DNA of 64,000 nt from Carya illinoinensis (lineage: Eukaryota; Streptophyta; Magnoliopsida; Fagales; Juglandaceae). This document shows, one piece after another, positions 1 to 9,243 of the stretch; within the stretch, counting starts at the first letter, position 1; every line of letters starts with the position of its first letter. Both the position numbers and the translations under genes were made by a program. The notes below the pieces were generated by a model that was given only the letters and a program-made list of their open reading frames with translations, searched no databases and was not told the origin of the DNA. The stretch lies in NCBI RefSeq assembly GCF_018687715.1, contig NC_056752.1, positions 42,010,501 to 42,074,500 on the forward strand, given 5' to 3'.

Positions 1-1439
1 AATAAATAGTAAAATAGTAATAATTCTATCATTTTTCTTTTCCTAAAGGATAATAGCACGGTGAAGCCGCTTTTTGACTGAATTCATACCGATATTTTTA
101 TTTTATTTTTTATTTTTCACTTTTCATCATTTCATTACTAGTTTTTATTTATATAAAACCAAAAAAGTTGAAAAAATGAATAATAAACTAAAAATTAAAA
201 TCCTGTTATTCGAAAATTTTTGTTGTAAAATGTTATCTCTAATTCTTAAAACAATTTTTACCTTTTTTATCTTATTTTAATTTTATTAAAAAATAGCTCG
301 ATATCAATATAATAAAAAGAAAAATCGAACTAGTTGTCAATGAATCAAAAAAGAAAAACGTCATATACATAACCATTTTTCCACAATTAAATAAAGAGAT
401 TGTGATAAAATAAAATTGCAAGAGTATTGTCACTTTATAAAATATCAATAAATTTAGAATGTAATTGTAAAAAGAGAAGTGAAGATTGCATGAAAATGTC
501 ATAGAAATAAATCTCAAGTATTTTTAAGGGATACTGCTATAATTAATTCATAAGAAAAACTTACATCCATGATCGGATACATTCTGAAATGTCCTTATAT
601 CAGACATAATATTCTAAATCAAAATAATGCATTTTGAGCTCTATCAGTACACTATTTCCTTTTATGACTAGTCTGGTCTTCATTATTGTTATTATTCTCT
701 ACAGACAAACATCTAAGGGATAACACTCTCTGCTTAAATAGAGACTCAACCTCACCATTCATAGAAAAAAATGACTCAATCCCTACAGACAAACGTCTGA
801 AAGATGAACTCTTTTTTTATATTAATTAACAATGAGGAAACAAAAAAAAAAACATAAGATAGATGTGAAAAATGATTGATTACAGTTTGGACCAACTCTG
901 GTAGATTTCGAAATCTGTGATGACCCATAAAAGCAACACACTTGTCTCTTTTCAGACACGAGGCTAGATCTGAAAAGTCTGGTGATCTAAAGTGTGTGTC
1001 GAGAATAGCTACTGGGAGGGGTGGGGCATGAGGAACACGCACAGATGTGGGCAATGCGTGAGAACCACACACTTTGTTTTTATGCAAAACCACCACTTTC
1101 ATCTAAACAATTTTCGACTTGTGAATCTACTTATACCGTATGTGTCTCTTGAGAATTACTGGAAAGTTGTAGATCTGTCTTTTCAACCTTGAGTAAAGTA
1201 AAATAAAACTAAATAAAAGAAACACTGATATACAAAGTGGGGTAAATGGAGGAAGGAGGAGGAGGAAATCAGATATAAAGCTCTTTATTTTTTAAGAGCG
1301 ATGAGGGAGGAGAGGCACCTAGGGTTTTGTGCTTCTCATTTTTTTTGTTTTTTGTTTTTTGTTTTTTTCTACTCTTCTAATCAAGCTTGCATACTATTAT
1401 ATATAAAAGGTTAATTCAAAGATTAAGGTAGGTCCTTTC
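1..1439. other. AT-rich intergenic DNA, no gene recognised
   Basis: Strongly AT-rich sequence with short homopolymer runs, including T-rich (TTTTTTG)n-like runs near 1339-1367. All open frames are short and of low complexity, and none resembles a known protein. I see no RNA gene or clear transposon end here. Confidence 0.6.
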
Positions 1440-3050
1440 CACTGTCAAGAAACAAAAGGCATCTAGAAAGGAGATCAGAGGGTATGTAACTAAAAACAAG
1501 GTTGGTTGTTGCCCATTGTGCCACTTGGTGCGTATATCGATTTGTAGATTGATTAATTTTGGCTAGTTTTCAGTGCTGATTAGAAAGGAAGAAATACTGA
1601 ATGTCTTTAACAATGGGGGATATTTGCCAGTTTGGAGAGGATTTAGTCATTTTGATTGCTTCAATAACCAGTTGAGAGTTACCTTCAAGGATAGCCCATT
1701 CTTATTGTTGGTGATAAACCATTTTAGCTGCTAGTAGATCTGCCTTTGCTTCTACTACAAGTGGATTTGAAAAATGAATTGTTTCCGTTTGAATTTTAGG
1801 AATTTTCCCATTGTGATCTTTACAAACCGTTGTAGCTACTGAGAAAGTGTCTCTAACTGCTGCATCAAAAGAAAAGCTTTGATGATTGGAGGGAGGAATC
1901 TTCCAACTTTTGTTTTGTTTCTTTTGCTTTTCATTCCATGCATTTTTGTAGGTTTGGTAGATTCGGCTCAACTAGAGTTTTGCCACTTCAATCGAGAAAG
2001 GCACTTGGTTATGGATGATATCGTTTCTTTGCTTCCAAATGAAGTCCATGATAATAATTGCAAATATTTGAAAATGATACTTTTCTATTTCCTGCAGTCC
2101 CAATTCTTTCTCTAGGAATAAAATCATTTCTATCCAGTCAGTTAAGGACTGAATTGGAAAATTTTTCATATTTAGTGGCCATGAGCTTTGATACTATATA
2201 ATTCTGACCATTGGGCATTTTATTAAATGACGAAGTGAGGTTTCAGCTTCTAGATTACATAGAGGACATTCTCCTAGTATTCCTTCTAAAATGACTTCAC
2301 TTACTCTTAACTTGGTGGGTAATATATTCCAAAGTAATTTCCAAAGCAGCAATTTATATTGATCATGGATCTTTAGTTGCCAAATGAGTTTGAAGAAGTT
2401 TGGTGTGACCATCTGTTGGATCGCATCTTGATTGTTGATCACCATTTTGTAGGTTGTTTTGACTGAGAACTTGCCATTGTGGTTCAGGGTCCAAACCATT
2501 TTTGTCCTGGCTTTATGAGATAGATGGCAATGGTATTTTTTGAATTTATGTTATACTGTTTGTATCAAACAGTCTTTGCATTTTTTGAATATTCCAAGCT
2601 TTTAGGACACTTGTGATCATGTCTGAAACTTTTAAGTTTGGAAGTATCTGTCATCTGATTCATTCCTTGAATAGGCTTAGGCTTGAAATTGTTCGTTGGG
2701 GATCCATGGTTCTGACCATATGTTGACTGAGCATCCATTATTTATTTGGTAGCATCTTCCTTTCTTTAGCATTTCTCTTGTGTGCAATATCCCTTTCTAT
2801 AAGCTAGAAACAGACCATTTCAGTGTTGCTTGCCAGAAACTAGAATTTCTGAGATATTTTGTAGTCAGAGTTGCATGCCAGAGACTATTCTGCCTTCACT
2901 CATCTCCCAGCCTGTTTTTGCTAGTAAAATTTTATTCATATTTACCATCTGTCTGAGTTTGATTAGGGCTCTCTATCTGCAAGCTATCAGGTAGGCTGGG
3001 GAGGTAAAAGGAAGAGCTCAAAAATTTATGAGATGTGGACTAAAGTTGGC
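1440..3050 (-). mobile_element. Decayed LINE (non-LTR retrotransposon), ORF2 3' part with RNase H
   Basis: Read on the minus strand, the open segments fall in the order of the C-terminal half of a plant LINE ORF2. At 2499-2194 is a zf-RVT-type zinc-binding region: W-x-L-N-H-N-G-K-F-S-V-K, then a C-P-L-C ... H-L-I-K-C-P pattern. At 2169-1972 a linker carries the typical F-I-W-K-Q-R-N-D block. At 1971-1702 and on to about 1440 lies an RNase H-like domain containing A-K-A-D-L-L-A-A-K and then I-L-E-G-N-S-Q-L-V-I-E-A. Stops and frame changes separate the blocks, so the copy is dead. The stretch from 2500 to about 3050 keeps faint similarity in broken frames, and its upper boundary is uncertain. 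The terminal RNase H sets this copy apart from the LINE inside the MAPKKK locus, whose ORF2 ends after the zinc region. Confidence 0.75.
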
Positions 3051-3207
3051 TATGTTAGACTAGAATATTAACATTGTTTGAATTGTTAAACTTGTTATAT
3101 ATGCTTGGAATTATATTTATACTTTTGCTTGAAAAACTAACGCACATTCTCATAGGGAGCTTAAGTATTAATACAGACTTCAGGTTCTATCAAGTATTTG
3201 TCATCAT

Positions 3208-3910
3208 AAAAAAGGGGGAGATTGTTGAACCCAAGGTTTCAAGTTTTGTATAATTATATATATACACATGGATTTTGATGATAACAAATGAATTCAAAGA
3301 ATAAAGAAGTTTCAAGCTCAAGTTGTCTACACAATGGAGTCAAGCACATCAAGGAAACAAGCATGAGCAAGAAGGGAACAAATTCACATTAAAGTCATAG
3401 AGTAATATTGTAAATATCTTAAAAATTCGAAATTAGGATTAAGGCTCAAAATTAATATTTTATCATAAAGCATTAAAACACACTTTCCACATGTGCATGA
3501 ATATTTTGAAAATTAAAATTGAAAATTTTGAAAGATGATTGATTGTCATCTTTCACATGTGCATACCTTGATTAAAGGGTTGAATTTTGAAAATATTAAA
3601 CATGATTGATTGTCATCTTTCACATGTGCATGTTTTATTTGAATATTTTCAAAAGTGATTGATACTTTTTTTGACTTATGCAAAACGTAGATGTTTTTGT
3701 TTGAAATATTTGAAAAGTAAAGTGTGCTCCTTTTGTCATATGCAAAAAGTAAAAAGATTAGGTTTGAAAAATTTGAAAAGTATAGTGTGCTCCTTTTGTC
3801 ATATGCAAAAAGTAAAAGATTAGGTTTGAAATATTTGAAAAGTAAAGTGTGCTCCTTTTGTCATATGCCAAAAGTAAAAAATTAGGTTTGAAGTTTTTGA
3901 AAAATGAGTG
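3208..3910 (+). mobile_element. Copia polypurine tract and partial LTR, plus orientation
   Basis: A polypurine tract (AAAAAAGGGGGAG) ends just before an LTR that begins TGTTGAACCC at 3223. The LTR reads rightward for at least 690 bp and may run on to about 4150, because the spacer (TATA-like ATTTATAGG near 4049) also looks LTR-like. Sequence left of the tract (3054-3207) matches the inner 3' region of the minus-strand copia element, so this is the 3' end of a second, oppositely oriented copy. No body of that second element is present. Confidence 0.7.
3717..3903 (+). repeat. Three tandem ~62 bp units inside the left LTR
   Basis: The phrase AGTGTGCTCCTTTTGTCATA followed by TGC, AAAAGTA and TTAGGTTTGAA recurs three times at about 62-bp spacing (starts near 3720, 3783 and 3846). 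The mirrored set of three lies at about 4195-4385 in the right arm. Such subrepeats are usual in LTR U3 regions, and here they give the palindrome extra pairing registers. Confidence 0.8.
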
Positions 3911-4164
3911 AAATAAGAATAATACAGTACTATCTCTCAAAATGAACAAGGATTAAGGCTCAATGCTTAGAGAAGAGAGAATGAAAGTTTTGAATGAATG
4001 TTGTATGCTCTTGGTGTTGTGAATTTGAAACTCTCAAATGATTAATTTATAGGCATATGAGACTTCATATTCAAATTTAAAAAGATTCACATGTCAAAAA
4101 CAAAATCATTCACTTTTTAAAAAAATTCAAATAAAAGGTTCTTCTTTTTCAATTGTCAAAGATA

Positions 4165-4855
4165 ACATCATTCATTTTTCAAAAACTTCAAACCTAATCT
4201 TTTACTTTTGGCATATGACAAAAGGAGCACACTTTACTTTTCAAATATTTCAAACATAATTTTTTACTTTTTGCATATGACAAAAGGAGCACACTTTACT
4301 TTTCAAATTTTTCAAACCTAATTTTTTTACTTTTTGCATATGACAAAAGGAGCACACTTTAATTTTTAAATATTTCAAACAAAAACATCTACCTTTTGCA
4401 TAAGTCAAAAAAAGTATCAATCATTTTTTAAAATATTCAAATAAAACATGCACATGTGAAATATGACAATCAATCATCTTTAATATTTTCAAGTTCAACC
4501 CTTTAATCAAGGTATGCACATGTGAAAGATGACAATCAATCATCTTTCAAAATTTTCAATTTTAATTTTCAAAATATTCATGCACATGTGGAAAATGTAT
4601 TTTAATACTTTATGATAAAATATTAATTTTGAGCCTTAATCCTAATTTCAAATTTTTAAAAGATTTACAATATTACTCTATGACTTTAATGTGAATTTGT
4701 TTCCTTATTGCTCATGCTTGTTTCATTAATGTGCTTGACTCCATTGTGTAGATAACTTGAGCTTGAAACTTCTTTATTTTTTGAATTCATTTGTTATCAT
4801 CAAAATCCATGTGTATATATATAATTATACAAAACTTGAAACCTTGGATTCAACA
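4165..4855 (-). mobile_element. 3' LTR (partial) of the minus-strand copia element
   Basis: On the minus strand the polypurine tract (complement of 4856-4875) is followed by an LTR beginning TGTTGAATCC at 4855 and reading leftward. It belongs to the copia element whose pol lies at 7843-5903. The first ~80 bp are repeated at 7966-7884, the remnant of the 5' LTR. A second purine-rich block (complement of about 5025-5040) lies farther inside. The inner LTR end is not clear because of the palindrome spacer. Confidence 0.7.
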
Positions 4856-5304
4856 ATCTCCCCCTTTTTGATGATGACAAATAGTTGATAGAACCTGAAA
4901 TCTGTATTAATACTTAAGCTCCCCCTGAGAATGTGCGTTAGTTTTTCAAGCAAAAATATAAATATAATTCCAAGTATATATAACAAGTTTAGCAATTCAA
5001 ACAATGTTAATGTTCTAATCTAACACTTCTCCCCCTTTTGGCATCATTAAAAAGGATCTGCAACAAGTAAATGGACTGAAGAAAACGGTGCGTTAGTAGA
5101 TACTGTAGATAGTTGAAAAATAAATAAATTAGATTCGTCCGTGACCCGACAAGTGTGGCTGGAGATTTGAAAAAATCGCTTGATGTTGTTGACAAACGAG
5201 ATTGAAGGCTCAAAATTTCTAAAAAAATGTCATTTTCACCGATCGAAAAAAAATACATTACTCTTTGACTTAGATAATAGCTCGTCTGGTTCTTTATGCT
5301 ATCT

Positions 5305-5313
5305 CTATAAAAT
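5305..5313 (+). promoter_or_regulatory. Candidate TATA box for the antisense ORF
   Basis: CTATAAAAT lies 140 bp upstream of the ATG at 5453. A pyrimidine-rich leader rich in CTTCT and CATTC follows, like a plant 5' UTR. It reads opposite to the copia pol. Position and composition fit a core promoter; there is no transcript evidence in the sequence itself. Confidence 0.4.
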
Positions 5314-5452
5314 CAGTCTTAAAGTTCATTCAATCCGCATCAAGTTTTCTTCTTATCTCTATAACTCATCTGCATTCCTTCAACATTCTCATTTTAAACC
5401 TTCTATTCTTTTCTCAATAGCTCATTCTTCTAACATTTCTTTAGATCCATCC

Positions 5453-5854
5453 ATGAGGCATTCTGAACCTCAACCTCTTGTCCTTTTTACAGTTGCCATT
5501 GGTGCCATGTTGCAGCAAGAAAATAATAATCTGACTAATAAGTCAGATTCTGATGCTATCTATGACTTGGTGAGTCTTGAGACTCGCTACTCTTCCTCTA
5601 TTGTTACTTTTTTCCAGAGGCTAAAAGTCAGAAATCATGAAGTTGAAAAGCTCAAAGAATAAATTGTTGTACTTCAACGAATTGTTCAAGAGTCTCACAC
5701 AAGGGAATGAATTATTCAGCAGAAGAATAAACAGTTGAAATCTTTATTAGATTCTCCATTCCGCTTGCCGGTTCCCATGGATAAGAATGACATGATATTG
5801 TATGAAGAAAATGAGCGTCTAAAACATGAGGTTAAGAATCTCAAGTTTATGTAA
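5453..5854 (+). pseudogene. Antisense coiled-coil ORF inside the copia element, two stops
   Basis: An ATG at 5453 opens a frame of 69 codons that starts MRHSEPQPLV. It stops with TAA at 5660-5662, but the same frame continues, crosses a second stop (TGA 5708-5710) and ends at a TAA at 5852-5854, for 133 codons before the final stop. The product is hydrophilic. Its second half has heptad-like runs rich in E, K, L and N (LETRYSS..., VEKLKE, then NKQLKSLL, EENERLKHEVKNLK), which suggests a coiled coil. It lies between pol and the 3' LTR on the strand opposite to pol, behind a TATA-like box. Antisense ORFs in this position are known from some plant LTR elements, notably the Tat group of Ty3/gypsy. 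I do not recognise the protein and do not assign a function. An alternative is chance openness in an AT-rich untranslated region, but frame continuity across two stops argues against that. Confidence 0.5.
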
Positions 5855-5902
5855 AAGTATTTAAAAAATTTATCTATATTTTTATTGACTCTGGTCTATC
5901 TT

Positions 5903-7843
5903 TTAAGAGATATTCATAGCATGCATCATACCTATTTCTCTTCTGATCATACATAATCTATCTTCTGGTAAAGGTTTTGTGAAAATATCTGCTAACTGAT
6001 CGTGTGTGTTTGTGAACTCTAATACTATATCTCATTTCTGCACATGATCTCGAAAAAAATGATATCTTATTTCAATATGCTTAATTCTAGAATATTGTAT
6101 TGGGTTCTTTGAAAGATTTATAGCACTTGTATTATCACATTTGATTGAAATGTGATTATACATGAATTTAAAATCTTCAAGTTGTTGCTTCATGTAGAGA
6201 ACTTAAGCACAACAACTACCCGCAGCAACATATTCTGCCTCAGCAGTAGATAGTGCAACAGAATTTTATTTTTTACTAAACCAGGAAACTAGTGCATGAC
6301 CTAAGAAATGACATGCTCCACTAGTACTTTTTCGATCTATTTTACAGCCAGCATAATCTGCATCTGTGTAGCTGATTAGATCGAAAGATGTGTGCTTAGG
6401 GTACCATAACCCTAGGTTAATAGTACCACTAAGATATCTAAGAATGTGCTTAACTGCAGTTAAATGTGATTCTTTTGGAGATGATTGAAAGCGTGCACAT
6501 AAGCACACATTAAACATAATATCTGGTCTATTGGCTGTTAAATATAATAAGCTACTAATCATACCTTGATATATTTTCGAGTCAACTGGCTTACCGGATT
6601 TATCTTTATCAAGTTTAGTTGATGGGCTCATTGGTGTTCCAATTTCCTTAGCACTTTCCATCCCAAACTTTTTCAGTAATTCCTTAATATATTTTGATTG
6701 ATTGATGAATGTCCCACTTTTTGCTTGCTTAATTTGCAATCCAAAAAAGAATGTAAGTTCTCCCATCATGCTCATCTCAAATTCTTCCTGCATAGTCTTA
6801 ACAAAAACTTGACACATATTTTCATTAATAGCACCGAATATTATATCATCAACATAAATCCGAATCAAAAGAATATCATCATTTTCATATTTAATGAAAA
6901 GAGTTGTATCGATTTTTCCTCTTGAAAAACCTTTTTCAATCAAGAAACCACTGAGTCTCTCGTACCAAGCTCTAGGATCTTGTTTAAGTCCATATAGTAC
7001 TTTTGTGAGTTTGAAAACATGATTTGGAAAAATATGATTTTCAAAACCTGGAGGTTGCTCAACATATACCTCTTCATTTATAAAACCATTTAAGAAAGCA
7101 CTTTTAACATCCATTTGAAAAAGTTTGAAATTTTTATAACAAGCATATGCAAGTAGCATTCGAATAGCTTCTAATCTTGCGACTGGTGCATATGTCTCGT
7201 CATAATCGATTCCTTCTTCTTGATTAAAACCTTGGACTACAAGTCGAGCCTTATTTCTAGTAATGACTCCGGACTCATCTTTCTTGTTTCTAAAAACCCA
7301 TTTTGTTCCAATAATAGTATGGTTTTTGGGTCTAGGAACAAGTGTCCAAACATCATTTTTTTCAAATTGATTCAACTCTTCTTGCATAGTTAGAATCCAA
7401 GATTCATCAAGAAGTGCGTCATCAATATTTTTGGGTTCAATCTGAGATAGAAAAGCAGTATGATTGCAAATATTTCTAAGAGATGATCGAGTACTTACAC
7501 TTCGTGAAGGTTCTCCCAAAATTTGTTCTACTGGATGATCTTTCACAAATTTCCACTGTTTGGTTGTATCTTGTATTAAATTTTGATGATCTTTCCTGAT
7601 GGTTCCATGTTGAACTTCTTCTATTGTGTTCGCTTTGTTGAAATTGAGACTTTCCGTGTTATTTATACCTCCTGTTTCTTCATCAATATATTTCTTGGAA
7701 AGTAGAGAATTAGATTCATCAAATACTACATGCATAGATTCTTGTACAGTCAAAATCCTTTTATTGAATACTTTATAAGCTTTACTATTAGTAGAATATC
7801 CGAGAAAAATACATTCATCAAATGAAGCTGTAATGTTAACCAT
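5903..7843 (-). pseudogene. Copia pol remnant: integrase C-terminus, reverse transcriptase, RNase H
   Basis: The main open frame (7843-6266, 525 codons) starts within the integrase C-terminal region (D-E-C-I-F-L-G-Y-S). It runs through a complete Ty1/copia reverse transcriptase: [25 protein letters not shown], the catalytic Y-V-D-D-I-I-F-G and P-D-I-M-F. It then enters RNase H (Y-T-D-A-D-Y-A-G ... K-S-T-S-G). A TAA at 6266-6268 cuts the frame just after S-W-F-S-K-K. RNase H continues behind it (S-T-A-E-A-E-Y-V-A-A), and the closing L-A-D-I-F-T-K-P motif is still visible near 5960 but in a shifted frame, so more small lesions exist. Gag, protease and most of integrase are missing. The RT sequence and the TGTTGAACC LTR start resemble the SIRE/Maximus group; that placement is an inference. 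Confidence 0.9.
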
Positions 7844-7883
7844 AAGATCTTAACTCAAAAGATAGTTAATCTTATAATAGAGT

Positions 7884-7966
7884 TTTATTCTTTGAATTCA
7901 TTTGTTATCATCAAAATCCATGTGTATATATATAATTACACAAATCTTGAAACTTTGGGTTCAACA
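7884..7966 (-). mobile_element. Remnant of the 5' LTR of the copia element
   Basis: These ~83 bp match the first ~80 bp of the minus-strand LTR at 4855-4775 (end TTCAACA, CATGTGTATATATATAATTA, ATTTGTTATCATCAAAATCC). The next bases inward are not LTR, and integrase-coding sequence begins within about 40 bp. The rest of the LTR, the primer site, gag, protease and most of integrase have therefore been deleted between about 7883 and 7843. Confidence 0.8.
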
Positions 7967-8944
7967 TGCTAAATGGACAAGGTGATAATGGCTTTGAGGA
8001 TTCGGTCCAGTTGCTTTTGCTCGAATTATTTAGAAGTCTTTGTGAGTTTTAAGCACTGAGATTAAAAGAAGGCTCACCTTTTTGGGCTGAGTAGGGGTGA
8101 ACATGGAAAAGGTCAGATCGACCGTCATAGACGGAGACCGACCAGCGATTCAGGAACCCTTCGAAGCCGGTGGAGAACCAATCAGCCGACAATAGAAAAT
8201 TATGAAAAATCAATGTCAGTCGGCTCGGTCCCAGTTCGACCCCTTGGAAAACCGCCGAACCGACCAACCATATATATATTTTTTAATATATATACCTTAC
8301 ACAAAATGAAGTCATTTCATATGAAACAACGTCGTTTTGTTTTAAATGTTTCATAAGAAAAATAGCGTCGTTTCTCTTAGTCTCAAGAGAGTTAGGGTTA
8401 CTTCCCTCTCCCCCCCCCCTTTCTTCTTCTTCGTCTCTCATTATCTCAGACTCCAAGTTTCAAACCCCCCCCCCCCCGACCCCCACATTTTCTCTAAGAC
8501 TCCAAGATTCAAGAAATAGTCTTCTTCGTCTCACTCTCTCAAAGTTAAGGATTCCTCAAGTTTCAACGCCGCGACCTTGAGGAGGACCTCAGTGCCTCTG
8601 CCTCACAGTTCGTGAGTCATAGAAACTCCGTCTGGCATCCTTCCTATTCAACAGCGCCTTCGTGACTTCTATTTAACCCTAGTCGCCGCAGACTAACCCT
8701 CACACCTTCGTGACTCCCTCCCATTCAGCATTTCATTTCTCTCCGTGACTCCTTGTCTCCCAAACCGACCAAACTAAAACGGACCTTTAACCAGCTGGCA
8801 ATGGATTTGGCTGATTTCCCCCTCTTACACAGTCGGTGTCGAGCGGTTTCCACCATCAGAAATGCAATTTTGGTTGGTTTTGGTTTAGGCGAAAATCCAA
8901 ATAGTATACTTCAATTTTCAGCCCGAGGGCCGAGTAAAGTCCAA
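7967..8944. other. Unassigned region with a hAT-like end and C homopolymers
   Basis: TAGGGGTGAACA at 8092 resembles a plant hAT terminal sequence. It is followed by GACCG/CGGTC-rich subterminal sequence and by AACGTCGTTTTG-type motifs near 8325-8370, all usual for hAT elements. I could not find the partner end or an 8-bp duplication. Two C-runs (about 8410-8420 and 8465-8477) lie in a pyrimidine-rich stretch. No credible coding frame is present. Confidence 0.35.
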
Positions 8945-9238
8945 AATTGGGAGTGGGCCCATGTTTGATCTTTTGCTCTTTAAGACCTCTCATAGCTTGA
9001 TAGATTTGTCTCCATTGAGTCTTCCATGGTGTGTATTGTCGAGCAACAATGGTTCTTGATGGGAAGTTTGATCCTTGCAATTTTAATGCTACTGTTTTTT
9101 TAGGGATTTTGCATTTCGGATTAAAGGTTAAGTAGAAGGAGTTACTTCAATTTGTTGTGGCTGACTTTTGATTGGGTTAGGAAGCACAATGTAAGCATTA
9201 ATATTGGTTGTTGATGGAAGTAATGATTGTACTGTAGG
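8945..9238 (-). mobile_element. LINE ORF1 distal part, left of the solo LTR
   Basis: On the minus strand this continues the LINE ORF1 fragment at 13700-12674 once the intervening solo LTR and one copy of its target duplication are removed. The frame is broken by several stops and resembles the low-complexity C-terminal tail of LINE ORF1 (S/T/P/Q-rich). No ORF2 follows. The assignment rests mainly on continuity across the LTR insertion, not on a conserved motif. Confidence 0.45.
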
Positions 9239-9243
9239 TGAAC

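Larger units (their letters stand above)
3054..5024. repeat. ~2 kb imperfect palindrome made of two tail-to-tail copia 3' ends
   Basis: The arms are about 3054-3910 and 4165-5024, and each is the reverse complement of the other with scattered substitutions and small indels. About 255 bp of non-mirrored sequence separates them. Each arm holds, from the outside in, about 170 bp of copia internal 3' sequence, a polypurine tract with AAAGGGGGAGA, an LTR start TGTTGAAYCCAAGG, and three tandem ~62 bp units. The arms are parts of LTR elements in opposite orientation. The right arm continues into the copia element described below; the left arm ends at the older LINE. Confidence 0.85.

Noticed and set aside
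5180..5452. N-terminal extension of the antisense ORF (91 codons before the ATG at 5453)
   Set aside because: It starts upstream of the TATA-like box and reads through leader-like pyrimidine-rich sequence; the ATG at 5453 is the better start.
8410..8477. C homopolymers as a regulatory or quadruplex-forming element
   Set aside because: Their length may be a sequencing artefact and there is no gene nearby.
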